Shown here one piece after another: positions 52,186 through 61,723 of a stretch of DNA of 64,000 nt (its first letter is position 1; every line of letters begins with the position of its first letter). The DNA comes from Chitinophagaceae bacterium (lineage in GTDB: Bacteria; Bacteroidota; Bacteroidia; Chitinophagales; Chitinophagaceae): contig CANBQT010000007.1 of NCBI GenBank assembly GCA_947371755.1, positions 19,750 through 83,749 on the forward strand, given 5' to 3'. Made by a program: the position numbers and the translations under genes. A model generated the notes under the pieces. That model saw only the letters and a list, made by a program, of their open reading frames with translations. It made no database searches and was not told the origin of the DNA.

Positions 52186-52518
52186 TTATTTCAGTGAGAA
52201 TATTTCATTCATAAGAACCCATTTTTCACCAGGTTTTGCAAAAGGTAATGGCCTTTGATAATGCCACATCAATTGCTCCCATTCTTGTACTTTTTCATTG
52301 GCGAGGTCTGACTTTGCTTTTGCGTCAAAACTAAATTGATCATTCACATCCATGATCATAAATAGCCGATCACTAACCCTGAAAATCTGCATGTCATCAA
52401 TTCCCGACGAACGGATGCTTTCAATTATTTCTGGCCATACTTTCTGATGCCAATCTTCATATCCCTTGATCAATTCAGGATCGTTATGAAGATCTAATGT
52501 GAAACAGTATCTATTCAA
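52186..52518 (-). CDS. L-rhamnose/L-fucose mutarotase-like protein
   Basis: CFTLDLHNDPELIKGYEDWHQKVWPEI...RLFMIMDVNDQFSFDAKA, RhaM-like fold family. Confidence 0.85.
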   Translation of the reverse strand: MNRYCFTLDLHNDPELIKGYEDWHQKVWPEIIESIRSSGIDDMQIFRVSDRLFMIMDVNDQFSFDAKAKSDLANEKVQEWEQLMWHYQRPLPFAKPGEKWVLMNEIFSLK

Positions 52519-52529
52519 TGTCTAACTTT

Positions 52530-53789
52530 TTATTGATGTGATTGTATCGGAACAACACGATATCCTTTCCAACCAAAATAAAATACAATACTAAAACAAA
52601 CAAAAGGTACAAAATACCCCAGTTGAATATCTCCGGTTATATCACTTATCAATGCAAGTACTGGAGGCATGATAGCGCCACCAACTATCGACATAACAAT
52701 CAAACTACTTCCCATTTCAGTATCAGCATCCAGTTCTTTAATACCCAACGAAAAAATGGTTGGAAACATGATTGACATAAAGAAAGCAATAGCAATAACA
52801 ATATAAACTGCAGGCATTCCATGAACAAACATAGCAGCTAGTGATAAAAGAACATTTATTGCTGCATAAATTGCTAACAAATTAGCAGGCTTGATGAATT
52901 TCATAAAGAAAGTTCCAGCGAATCTACCAATCATAAAAGCAACACCACAACCCATCCCTAAATAATCTGCAGCTTTTATTTTGTCAATCCCAGAAGCTTT
53001 CATAGCATAAAGTATAAAAAAACTCAACACACATACTTGGGCGCCTACATAAAAAAACTGCGCAGCAATTGCCCATCTCAAATGCAAGTGTCGCAAAGTG
53101 TGTTTAATACTTTTTCCTGATACTGTAGCATCTTCTGGTTTTATTTCTGGCAATTTGATCATTGCAAAAATAATAGCAATTAAAACGATGATACTTCCTA
53201 ACACAAAGTAGGGTGTCTTTACAGAAGCAGCTTCTGAGGCAAGTGCAATTTTCCTAGCAGTTTCAGTCATACCCGCCAATGCTTCATCACTGCTTCCTTT
53301 TGTCAGGATCATCCTTGCACCAATGATAGGCGCTAATGTAACAGCCAACCCATTAAAGGATTGTGCAAAATTTAAACGTTGTGTTGAAGTAGCAGGATCT
53401 CCTAATAATGAGGCATAGGGATTAGCTGCAGTTTCTAGTATAGTTAATCCGCAGGCAATGATAAAAAGAGCAGCTAAAAAGAACAAATATTGTTGCGTGT
53501 CTGCAGCGGGTATAAACAAAAAGGAACCAAGGGCAAATAAACCAAGCCCAGTTATAATTCCTGCTTTATAGCCATATGTCTTCATGATATACCCTGCAGG
53601 TAATGCCATTACAAAATAGGCAATGAAAACCGATGAATCAATTAAAGAAGATTGAAGTGTGGTTAAACTAAACGACTTCTTTAGATGCGGTATCAAAATT
53701 GGGTCAAGATTATGAACAAACCCCCACATAAAAAACAGGGAGGTTATCATAATAAAAGCAAAGCGGGTGGAAGCAGCTTTATTAGGCAT
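52530..53789 (-). CDS. fucP: L-fucose:H+ symporter-like MFS transporter
   Basis: 12-TM-type; FFMWGFVHNLDPILIPHLKKSFSLTTLQSSLIDSSVFIAYFVMALPAGYIMKTYGYK; LETAANPYASLLG motif typical of FucP. Confidence 0.9.
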   Translation of the reverse strand: MPNKAASTRFAFIMITSLFFMWGFVHNLDPILIPHLKKSFSLTTLQSSLIDSSVFIAYFVMALPAGYIMKTYGYKAGIITGLGLFALGSFLFIPAADTQQYLFFLAALFIIACGLTILETAANPYASLLGDPATSTQRLNFAQSFNGLAVTLAPIIGARMILTKGSSDEALAGMTETARKIALASEAASVKTPYFVLGSIIVLIAIIFAMIKLPEIKPEDATVSGKSIKHTLRHLHLRWAIAAQFFYVGAQVCVLSFFILYAMKASGIDKIKAADYLGMGCGVAFMIGRFAGTFFMKFIKPANLLAIYAAINVLLSLAAMFVHGMPAVYIVIAIAFFMSIMFPTIFSLGIKELDADTEMGSSLIVMSIVGGAIMPPVLALISDITGDIQLGYFVPFVCFSIVFYFGWKGYRVVPIQSHQ

Positions 53790-53872
53790 AGCAATAGTTA
53801 GTTATGAAAATACATAGTGCCTCTCGGCACTTTTGTAAAGAAATAGAAATTTCCATAAAAGATAGCAAAATA

Positions 53873-54151
53873 TTACAAGTTAGATTTTGAATTCGTTTTA
53901 AAGTGTTTTTCTAACTTATTAATGATGGCTTGCAACACATAACTATTATGTAATTCTCCTTCCACTAACTTCCAATCAATTCTCTTCGATTTTAATCCTC
54001 GTGCCTTCAAGAGAGGACGATTATTCTGTAATACGATGCACCTATTCTTTCCTGTGATTTTGATTCGCTCAATTTGATCTGAGCTATAAATAATATTAGC
54101 ATTTAAGTGTATGTATTGTTGATCATACCTTATGATTATTTGCCATTCCAT
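53873..54151 (-). CDS. Hypothetical 92-aa protein
   Basis: Plausible non-overlapping ORF between annotated genes; no recognised motif. Confidence 0.55.
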   Translation of the reverse strand: MEWQIIIRYDQQYIHLNANIIYSSDQIERIKITGKNRCIVLQNNRPLLKARGLKSKRIDWKLVEGELHNSYVLQAIINKLEKHFKTNSKSNL

Positions 54152-54215
54152 TATTCTAAATTACTAATTTATTTAGCAATTTAGACTATAACTTCGAATT
54201 AAACTGATTTTGTTA

Positions 54216-54968
54216 TTACAATTTTGCAGGGGGGCATTTAATTCCATTATTAAATAAATGGTAATTGAGGCCAATGCTTACACTATAGTAAGAATCATTA
54301 GCCCGAGGGTTAGCAGATTTACTAAACCCGTCTATATAATCAGAAAAACTATACCTATAATTAAGTTCTGCCGTCATTGACCAATGTGGATTGATTGTAT
54401 ATCTCAAACCTGCACCTATTGGAATAACAGGTAAAATACTGGGCGCTTTATGAAGCGTGTCCTGACCAAGCCCTACCAAGATTGGTGATTTTGAATCTAT
54501 AGCAGTCACATTAAACTTAGACCAATCACGATGGATATTTAGAAAACTTACTGCTGCACCTGCAAACAAGTAGGGACTTATCCTCCCCGAATTATCGAAC
54601 GTTTGATCAGCAAAATCAAAAACCAATGCCCCAGAAACTTCAGTTAAAGAGGAGCTGAAATTGAAGGCCCTGATTTTCCGCCAGGAAGGAGAGTCATATA
54701 CAGACTCATCTGCACTGATTTGCCCGGTGGCAATACTGGCTCTTATAGAAAAATTATTCGCAATTGTTTTATTAACGTGCAAAGAAATCATTGGCTTTGC
54801 AGTTCGGAAGGACCCAGCAAAACTAGGAACAAGATCACCCTGGTAAATGAATGTGCCTAATTGTACACCAATACTGATGGGTGCATTGGAATTTTGAGTT
54901 CTTCCATTAAAATGCAACAAAAAAGCAGAAATAATTAATACTACTAGTTTTTTCGGAATAGTTAACAT
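54216..54968 (-). CDS. Outer-membrane beta-barrel protein
   Basis: Signal peptide; GVQLGTFIYQGDLVP, PYLFAGAAVSFL, IPIGAGLRYTINPHWSMTAELNYRYSFSDYIDGFS. Confidence 0.8.
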   Translation of the reverse strand: MLTIPKKLVVLIISAFLLHFNGRTQNSNAPISIGVQLGTFIYQGDLVPSFAGSFRTAKPMISLHVNKTIANNFSIRASIATGQISADESVYDSPSWRKIRAFNFSSSLTEVSGALVFDFADQTFDNSGRISPYLFAGAAVSFLNIHRDWSKFNVTAIDSKSPILVGLGQDTLHKAPSILPVIPIGAGLRYTINPHWSMTAELNYRYSFSDYIDGFSKSANPRANDSYYSVSIGLNYHLFNNGIKCPPAKL

Positions 54969-55128
54969 GACAGTTGATTTTGATGATCGTTAAAAATGTC
55001 AAGTAAAATTCAATCCGATGTTTAGTATATTTATAGTAGAAGAGTGAATAAAACAGAACCTTTACAATTTTGCTGCCGAGTTCTGTGAATGAAATCACAA
55101 AGAGCAATAGAAACTCAATTTTTGCTAT

Positions 55129-55602
55129 ATGAAAATTTTATTTATCTCTGTTGGCAAATCAAACGAACCTTATGTAGATGAGGGTATCAAAGATTTCACT
55201 GGAAGAATAAGTAAATACTTTCCAGTAAACTGGCAGATCATAGCTCCGCCCAAAATTGCAGCGAGTCTTTCAGAATCTGGCCTTAAAAAAGCTGAAGGTC
55301 TTCTTATCCTACAACAAATAACGCAGGATGATTACCTTGTTTTATTAGACGAAAGGGGCCAGTTATTCGATTCCCCCGGTATAGCTCAATTGATTCAACA
55401 GCGAGCAAATGAAAGTTGTAAGCGCCTAATATTTTTGATAGGGGGAGCATTTGGGGTAGATGACCCTGTTTTTAAAAGAGCAAATACCACCTGGAGTTTG
55501 TCGAAACTCGTTTTTCCACATATGCTGGTAAGACTTATTTTATCTGAACAGATTTACAGAGCCTGTAGCATTTTAAGAAACGAAAAATACCATCATTTTT
55601 AA
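55129..55602 (+). CDS. rlmH: 23S rRNA (pseudouridine1915-N3)-methyltransferase
   Basis: LDERGQLFDSPGIAQLI, LIFLIGGAFGVDDPV, SLSKLVFPHMLVRLILSEQIYRA. Confidence 0.95.
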   Translation: MKILFISVGKSNEPYVDEGIKDFTGRISKYFPVNWQIIAPPKIAASLSESGLKKAEGLLILQQITQDDYLVLLDERGQLFDSPGIAQLIQQRANESCKRLIFLIGGAFGVDDPVFKRANTTWSLSKLVFPHMLVRLILSEQIYRACSILRNEKYHHF

Positions 55603-55678
55603 TCCTACATTAATAATTCTAACATAATATTCATGTATCTTTTTGATATTCCTATATAGAATATATTAAATTGCCTGC

Positions 55679-56323
55679 ATGTTTACTATTACTGTCATCA
55701 TTCTTGCCATTACTTGCATTGTTTCATTTTCAGCATTTTCCAATGAAAAATTAATGGACGATCTGATCTTCTATCCTCCTGCTGTTACCAATAGGAATCA
55801 ATGGTACCGATTTATTACAAGTGGCTTTATTCATGCAGACATTATGCATTTGGCATTTAATATGTATTCTTTTTATCTCTTTGGAAGAATGGTGGAAGAT
55901 GCATTCATCCAAATATTTGGAGTAAAGGGAAAACTAATTTATATATTATTATACATCATCGCGCTTGTTGTTTGTTTATTACCAACTTATTTAAATAATA
56001 AAGACAATTACCACTATAAAAGTTTAGGTGCATCAGGTGCTGTATCTGCCGTTATATTTGCTGGCATATTCATCTATCCAACAATGAAAATGGGATTATT
56101 TCTAATCCCTGTAATGGTGCCAGGTTTTGTTTTTGGTCCTATCTTTCTATTACTATCTGCGTATTTAGCCAAAAGAGGTCATGGAAATATTAATCACTCG
56201 GCACATATCTGGGGTGGCATTTTTGGTATTGTTTTCTTAATAGTATGTAGTCAGTTTTTGAGCGACTACCGTCCAGTTGAAATGTTTGTAAGTCAGGTTT
56301 CAGATTATATTAGAAATCTGTAG
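55679..56323 (+). CDS. Rhomboid family intramembrane serine protease
   Basis: HADIMHLAFNMYSFYLFG, SLGASGAVSAVIFA (catalytic Ser), HSAHIWGGIFG (catalytic His). Confidence 0.95.
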   Translation: MFTITVIILAITCIVSFSAFSNEKLMDDLIFYPPAVTNRNQWYRFITSGFIHADIMHLAFNMYSFYLFGRMVEDAFIQIFGVKGKLIYILLYIIALVVCLLPTYLNNKDNYHYKSLGASGAVSAVIFAGIFIYPTMKMGLFLIPVMVPGFVFGPIFLLLSAYLAKRGHGNINHSAHIWGGIFGIVFLIVCSQFLSDYRPVEMFVSQVSDYIRNL

Positions 56324-57671
56324 GCATTAGTTGCAATTGTAAAATATTGTCAGCCTTTATTGGCAATTTGAATCGGTCATCAATTCTATACCCAACCACC
56401 CAAACAATTTTTTTATTGCTTTCAATGACCCAGCAATTTTCCTTTTGGGTTTTAGACAATTTAAGATCAATTAGGAATCGACTAATTTTCTTTTTTTTCT
56501 GCATCCCTAATGGATAAAAATAATCTCCAGGTTTTGACTTTCTTAACAATAAAGGGAATTGTATTTTACCCAAATCTATCATGGCAATTGCAGGATCTGG
56601 ATTAATGGAATGATCTCCATTAAATAGTTTTGAAACATGCAAATTACCCAATGAAAAACACATTATTTTTTCGTCTTCTTCAATCAGGTGTATTTGTGCA
56701 TTCGATTGTTCTTTTTCCGCAATGATTAACCATTTTCTATTTTTAATCACACGATGTGTCGATGATGATACATGGGCAGCATTTTCTGCGTCCATGAGTT
56801 TGATGATTTCATGGGTTTGTGCAGCATTAAAACTGAAGTTTTTAACCAATTCCCAGATAATCGTAGTTAATGAATTCTCCTGTTTAAGTTTTAAAATTGG
56901 GATGTGGGTCTCAGCTCCTTTTCTCTCACACAAATTTTTCAATTTCACAGCTATAGCTTCCTGATAGATATTTGCCACTTCTTTTATCCGTTCAATATTG
57001 TCTAAAATATTTTCTTCAGTCCCAGGATAAATACTCTGAATTTGGGGAATCAATTGATTCCTAAAGAAATTTCTAGTATACTTATCTGAATGATTAGAAA
57101 CATCTTCTACAAATTGCAAGTGCTGTTCTTTTGCATATTCTATGAGCTGTTGCTTTCTAATTAAAAGTAAAGGCCTAATCAGAGAACCCTCAGACTGAAA
57201 TGGTAAAATACCACGAAGACCTAATATTCCTGTTCCCCTAAAAAAATTCATGAGCACAGTTTCGATATTATCATCCGCATGATGCGCTGTAACCAATAAT
57301 ATTTGTTTTTTAATTTGAGTTTGCATGATTACCAACAACTCTGCAAACCAATCGTAACGTAATTTCCTAGCAGCTTCTTGAATTGCTATTTTATGTACAG
57401 TAGCATAATCTGAAGTTGTAAACTTCTTCACAAAAATATCAGTTGCACCTTCTATAGATGACACAAATAATTCGTCGCGTTCACTATCTGAACCCCGAAG
57501 CTGAAAATTACAATGTGCTATACTGAAAGAGAACCCAGCATTTTTTATTACATCTACAAGAACTACACTATCTACCCCACCACTTACTGCCAGCAGTAAA
57601 TGAACATTATTTTGATTCCAGTTGGGAAATTGTTTTTCCCAATGGCTTATAAATTGATTAGTTAAATTCAT
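56310..57671 (-). CDS. tilS: tRNA(Ile)-lysidine synthase
   Basis: LLAVSGGVDSVVLVDVI PP-loop, AHCNFQLRGSDSERDE, THADDNIET-type TAHHADDNIETVLMN. Confidence 0.96.
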   Translation of the reverse strand: MNLTNQFISHWEKQFPNWNQNNVHLLLAVSGGVDSVVLVDVIKNAGFSFSIAHCNFQLRGSDSERDELFVSSIEGATDIFVKKFTTSDYATVHKIAIQEAARKLRYDWFAELLVIMQTQIKKQILLVTAHHADDNIETVLMNFFRGTGILGLRGILPFQSEGSLIRPLLLIRKQQLIEYAKEQHLQFVEDVSNHSDKYTRNFFRNQLIPQIQSIYPGTEENILDNIERIKEVANIYQEAIAVKLKNLCERKGAETHIPILKLKQENSLTTIIWELVKNFSFNAAQTHEIIKLMDAENAAHVSSSTHRVIKNRKWLIIAEKEQSNAQIHLIEEDEKIMCFSLGNLHVSKLFNGDHSINPDPAIAMIDLGKIQFPLLLRKSKPGDYFYPLGMQKKKKISRFLIDLKLSKTQKENCWVIESNKKIVWVVGYRIDDRFKLPIKADNILQLQLMPTDF

Positions 57672-57679
57672 GGGATTTG

Positions 57680-59341
57680 TTAAGCTTTCTTTGCTTCTTT
57701 AGCCCATCCGTCTTTTAAGCTGACCGTTCTATTAAAAACTAAATGTTCATTAGTACTGTCCCTGTCTATTACAAAATATCCTTTCCTGATAAATTGAAAT
57801 GCTACGCTTGGATCATCCGATTGTAAAGCAGGTTCTGCATAGGCGTTTGAAATAACCTGTAAAGAATCCGGATTAATATAATCTTTAAAATCACCCTCGG
57901 CATTTGCAACATCTTCTACTTTAAATAAACGATCATACAATCTGATCTCAGCTTTAATGGCAGTTGCTGCATTCACCCATTGTAATGTTCCTTTCACATT
58001 AATTCCTGAAGTATCCGAGCCACTTTTACTTTCTGGAATGTAGCTACAATGTAATTCAGTAATATTCCCATCAGAATCTTTAATCGCCTCGTCACACTTG
58101 ATGATGTAAGCACTTTTTAGACGCACCATTTGACCAGGTGAAAGTCTAAAATATTTTTTTGGTGCCACTTCCATAAAATCATCCTTTTCTACAAAAATCA
58201 CTTTACTAAAAGGAATTGATCTGGTTCCAGTAGCAAGGTCCTCAGGGTTATTTTCACTCTCTAAATATTCTGTAGTATCAGGATAATTGGTGATCACAAT
58301 TTTTAATGGATCGAATACCACCATTCTTCTTAGCGCAGTTTTATTGAGTCTTTCACGCACACAAAATTCTAAAAGGCTTAAATCAATCAAATTTTCTCTT
58401 TTCGCAACCCCTATTTTGTCGCAAAACTCACGAATACTTTCTGCAGGATATCCTCTCCTTCTCATTGCTGAAATCGTACTCATTCTAGGATCGTCCCATC
58501 CATTTACATGATTTTCGTTTACAAGTTGCAATAGCTTTCGCTTACTCATCACCGTATACGTCATGTTCAAGCGGGCAAACTCATATTGTTTGGATGGAAA
58601 TATTTCAAGCTTTTCGATGCACCAATCGTAAAGTGGACGATGGGGAATAAATTCCAATGTACAAATTGAGTGAGTGATATTCTCTATAGAGTCGCTTTGA
58701 CCATGGGCAAAATCATACATCGGATAAATACACCAAGCATCCCCTGTTCTATGATGATGGGCGTGCTTGATACGATATATAATAGGGTCGCGCATGTGCA
58801 TGTTGGGACTAGCCATATCAATTTTTGCACGAACTACTTTTTCACCGTCTTTAAATTTACCCGCACGCATGTCTGCAAACAACTGAAGGTTTTCTGCTAC
58901 TGTTCTGCTTCTAAACGTATTTTCAATTCCAGGTTGGGTGGGTGTTCCTTTTTCCAATGCGATGGTCTCGCTATTGCTATCATCCACATAGGCTAATCCT
59001 TTTTCAATCAGTTGAACAGCAAATTGGTAAATCTGCTCAAAATAATTGGAGGCATATAATTCTTCAGCCCAATCAAAACCTAACCATTTAACATCTTCCT
59101 TAATGCTTTCTACATATTCGGTTTCCTCAGTAATTGGATTAGTATCGTCAAAACGAAGGTTAGTGCGACCACCATATTTTTTTGCCAAACCAAAATTCAG
59201 GCAAATGCTCTTGGCATGCCCAATATGCAGGTATCCATTAGGTTCAGGAGGAAATCTGGTTAAAATGGAATTGTATTTTCCACTATTCAAATCAGCTTCT
59301 ACAATCTCTTCAATAAAATTCAGGCTCTTTTCTTCACTCAT
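57680..59341 (-). CDS. glnS: Glutaminyl-tRNA synthetase
   Basis: RFPPEPNGYLHIGHAKSICLNFG (HIGH), VMSKRK (KMSKS-like), class Ic GlnRS layout. Confidence 0.96.
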   Translation of the reverse strand: MSEEKSLNFIEEIVEADLNSGKYNSILTRFPPEPNGYLHIGHAKSICLNFGLAKKYGGRTNLRFDDTNPITEETEYVESIKEDVKWLGFDWAEELYASNYFEQIYQFAVQLIEKGLAYVDDSNSETIALEKGTPTQPGIENTFRSRTVAENLQLFADMRAGKFKDGEKVVRAKIDMASPNMHMRDPIIYRIKHAHHHRTGDAWCIYPMYDFAHGQSDSIENITHSICTLEFIPHRPLYDWCIEKLEIFPSKQYEFARLNMTYTVMSKRKLLQLVNENHVNGWDDPRMSTISAMRRRGYPAESIREFCDKIGVAKRENLIDLSLLEFCVRERLNKTALRRMVVFDPLKIVITNYPDTTEYLESENNPEDLATGTRSIPFSKVIFVEKDDFMEVAPKKYFRLSPGQMVRLKSAYIIKCDEAIKDSDGNITELHCSYIPESKSGSDTSGINVKGTLQWVNAATAIKAEIRLYDRLFKVEDVANAEGDFKDYINPDSLQVISNAYAEPALQSDDPSVAFQFIRKGYFVIDRDSTNEHLVFNRTVSLKDGWAKEAKKA

Positions 59342-59416
59342 TTCTATTTCGTTTCTAGATTGCGAATGTACGAAATTGAGGGCTTCTTAGAAAATTGCCA
59401 CTGACCATATCATAAC

Positions 59417-59456
59417 AAAATTGCCGCTCCACATATTAAAATATGCAAAGCGGCAA
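59417..59456 (-). terminator. Rho-independent-type hairpin for the 59477..59998 gene
   Basis: ttgccgct ... agcggcaa stem with extended inner atat pairing; on the minus strand followed by a T-rich stretch. Confidence 0.65.
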
Positions 59457-59476
59457 TAAAAAATTAATGAAAAGTC

Positions 59477-59998
59477 TTATTTAGAAATTACAACAGATTC
59501 AAAGAATGCAGTTGCATCTTCTTTTTTTGCTGCCGGTTCTGAAGAATAATAAAGCACTTGATGAAGAATCGCCCCACTAAAGAACAAATATCCAAAAGCT
59601 TTCTTTCCTTTTAATTGGGGAGCTGTAGAACCAGAACCATCAATTTCAAGATATAAAGCACTTTTACCTTTAAATTGAACCACTTCGTCTTTTACAAGAG
59701 AAGCTCCGGCCATCTGTCCCATCATGCCTCCTTTAATTTGATCCCATAAGCCGTCTCCTGCAGATGCAATTACATCTTCAGTTAATCCCATTGGGCTTAA
59801 ATCGAAAGCCATACCCATATATGCAACGGCACTATCCTTTTTAAAAGAAAATACTTTTGGACCATTTGGCAAATCTGTTGCTTCAGGCTTACCAGGGAAT
59901 ACCAATTTAACTTTTTCAGAAAGGTTTTGTTCAGTTGCTTGAGCAAATGATGCTACTGTAATACAAGTAGCGACTAAAAACGATAAGATTTGTTTCAT
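59477..59998 (-). CDS. Hypothetical secreted protein
   Basis: Signal peptide MKQILSFLVATCITVASFAQA; no family recognised. Confidence 0.75.
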   Translation of the reverse strand: MKQILSFLVATCITVASFAQATEQNLSEKVKLVFPGKPEATDLPNGPKVFSFKKDSAVAYMGMAFDLSPMGLTEDVIASAGDGLWDQIKGGMMGQMAGASLVKDEVVQFKGKSALYLEIDGSGSTAPQLKGKKAFGYLFFSGAILHQVLYYSSEPAAKKEDATAFFESVVISK

Positions 59999-60060
59999 AT
60001 AGATTATTTACAGCGAAAAAATAATACTTATTCTGTTGAAAATGAGAAAATATAGATGAT

Positions 60061-61563
60061 TTATTTACTAAATACTTGATAGTCGGTCATAAACTCAATT
60101 GAGCGTTTCATATCATCGTGAAGCAATCGGTCTACTTCATTAAAACTAACCACTTCCCTGAATCCTTTCATTAGTGCTTCTACTTGTGTTGAACTCTTTA
60201 AGGGTCTACGAAAATCAAGGGCCTGAGCGGCACTCATTAGCTCGATAGATAATACTTTCTCCACATTTTTGATAACTCTTAAGCACTTAGTAGCGCCATT
60301 AGCACCCATACTTACATGATCTTCCTGATTATTACTGGATGAGATGCTATCAACAGATGAAGGAGTGCAAAGTTGTTTATTTTCGCTTACGATACCCGCC
60401 GCAGTATATTGTGGTATCATAAATCCAGAATTCAACCCTGGGTTTTTCACAAGAAATAAAGGCAGGTCGCGTTGACCACTGATCAATTGATACGTTCTTC
60501 TCTCTGAAATATTTGCTAGTTCACTCATTGCGATGGCTAAATAATCGAGTACAAGTGCCAATGGTTGACCATGAAAATTACCCCCACTAACAATTAAATC
60601 ATCTTCTGGGAAAATATTTGGGTTATCAGTTACAGAATTAGCCTCTCGCAAAAAAACAGATTGAACATGTTCGAATGCATCTTTAGTTGCACCATGTACC
60701 TGGGGGATACATCTAAATGAATACGGGTCCTGCACCTGTTTTTTTGAAACTTTGGAAATTTCACTATCCTTCAAATAATTTCTCAAAGCACTGGCTGTTG
60801 TTACCTGTCCTTTGTGAGCTCTTATCGCATGAATATGTGGGTCAAGTGGTTCTTGTATACAATTAAATGCATCGAAAGACATGGCACTAATTAAATCAGC
60901 CATGGCAATCAAATGCTCCGCTTTTTTTAAACAGTACAAACCATAGGCACTCATAAACTGGGTACCATTAATTAAGGCCAAACCCTCTTTACTTTGTAAT
61001 TGGATGGGTTTCCAATTAAATTTTTCCATCACAGCATTACTTGGTTGTTTTAGCCCTTTATAATAAACCTCACCCAATCCTAATAATGGCAAACTTAAAT
61101 GACTCAATGGTGCCAAATCACCAGATGCGCCTAAGGATCCCTGTGTATAAATGACTGGTGTAATATCATGATTGAACATATCAATAAGGCGTTTCACAGT
61201 ATCTATTTGAACGCCACTATTGCCATAACTTAAAGATTTCACTTTAAGCATCAACATTAATTTGACTATTGGAGTTGGCACTTCTTCACCTAAACCACAA
61301 GCATGAGAAACCAATAAATTATATTGAAGTTGCTCGATAGATCCAGCATCGATTTTTACATTTTGTAAAAATCCAAATCCTGTATTGATGCCATAATAAA
61401 GGTTATCAGCCTCCTCCATTTTCGAATCGAGATAGGTTCTGCAGGCAGTGATTTTCTCATGAGCATCAAAAGTGATGGAAATCTGCTGGTTAAAATCTAG
61501 CAGGTCTTTTATTTGTTCAAAGTTCAACCAATTGTGATCGAGCGGTAAATAATTATAACTCAT
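60061..61563 (-). CDS. hutH: Aromatic amino acid ammonia-lyase, most likely histidine ammonia-lyase
   Basis: GSLGASGDLAPLSHLSLPLLG (MIO-forming ASG), NLLVSHACGLGE (SH selectivity position as in HAL), NGTQFMSA. Confidence 0.92.
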   Translation of the reverse strand: MSYNYLPLDHNWLNFEQIKDLLDFNQQISITFDAHEKITACRTYLDSKMEEADNLYYGINTGFGFLQNVKIDAGSIEQLQYNLLVSHACGLGEEVPTPIVKLMLMLKVKSLSYGNSGVQIDTVKRLIDMFNHDITPVIYTQGSLGASGDLAPLSHLSLPLLGLGEVYYKGLKQPSNAVMEKFNWKPIQLQSKEGLALINGTQFMSAYGLYCLKKAEHLIAMADLISAMSFDAFNCIQEPLDPHIHAIRAHKGQVTTASALRNYLKDSEISKVSKKQVQDPYSFRCIPQVHGATKDAFEHVQSVFLREANSVTDNPNIFPEDDLIVSGGNFHGQPLALVLDYLAIAMSELANISERRTYQLISGQRDLPLFLVKNPGLNSGFMIPQYTAAGIVSENKQLCTPSSVDSISSSNNQEDHVSMGANGATKCLRVIKNVEKVLSIELMSAAQALDFRRPLKSSTQVEALMKGFREVVSFNEVDRLLHDDMKRSIEFMTDYQVFSK

Positions 61564-61662
61564 ATGGCAACATTAAGGAAAGAAGCGTGAATTCAAATAC
61601 AAGGTTAGTATACTAATGTCAAAATTGATAGATTATCATAAGAATTTTTATCGCCTGCATGT

Positions 61663-61712
61663 CTATCAACAAAAAAACCTGAATGGAGACATTCAGGTTT
61701 TTTTGTTGATAG
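61663..61712. terminator. Bidirectional terminator with perfect 22-bp stem
   Basis: ctatcaacaaaaaaacctgaat - ggagac - attcaggtttttttgttgatag. Confidence 0.88.
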
Positions 61713-61723
61713 TATTTAAGAAA

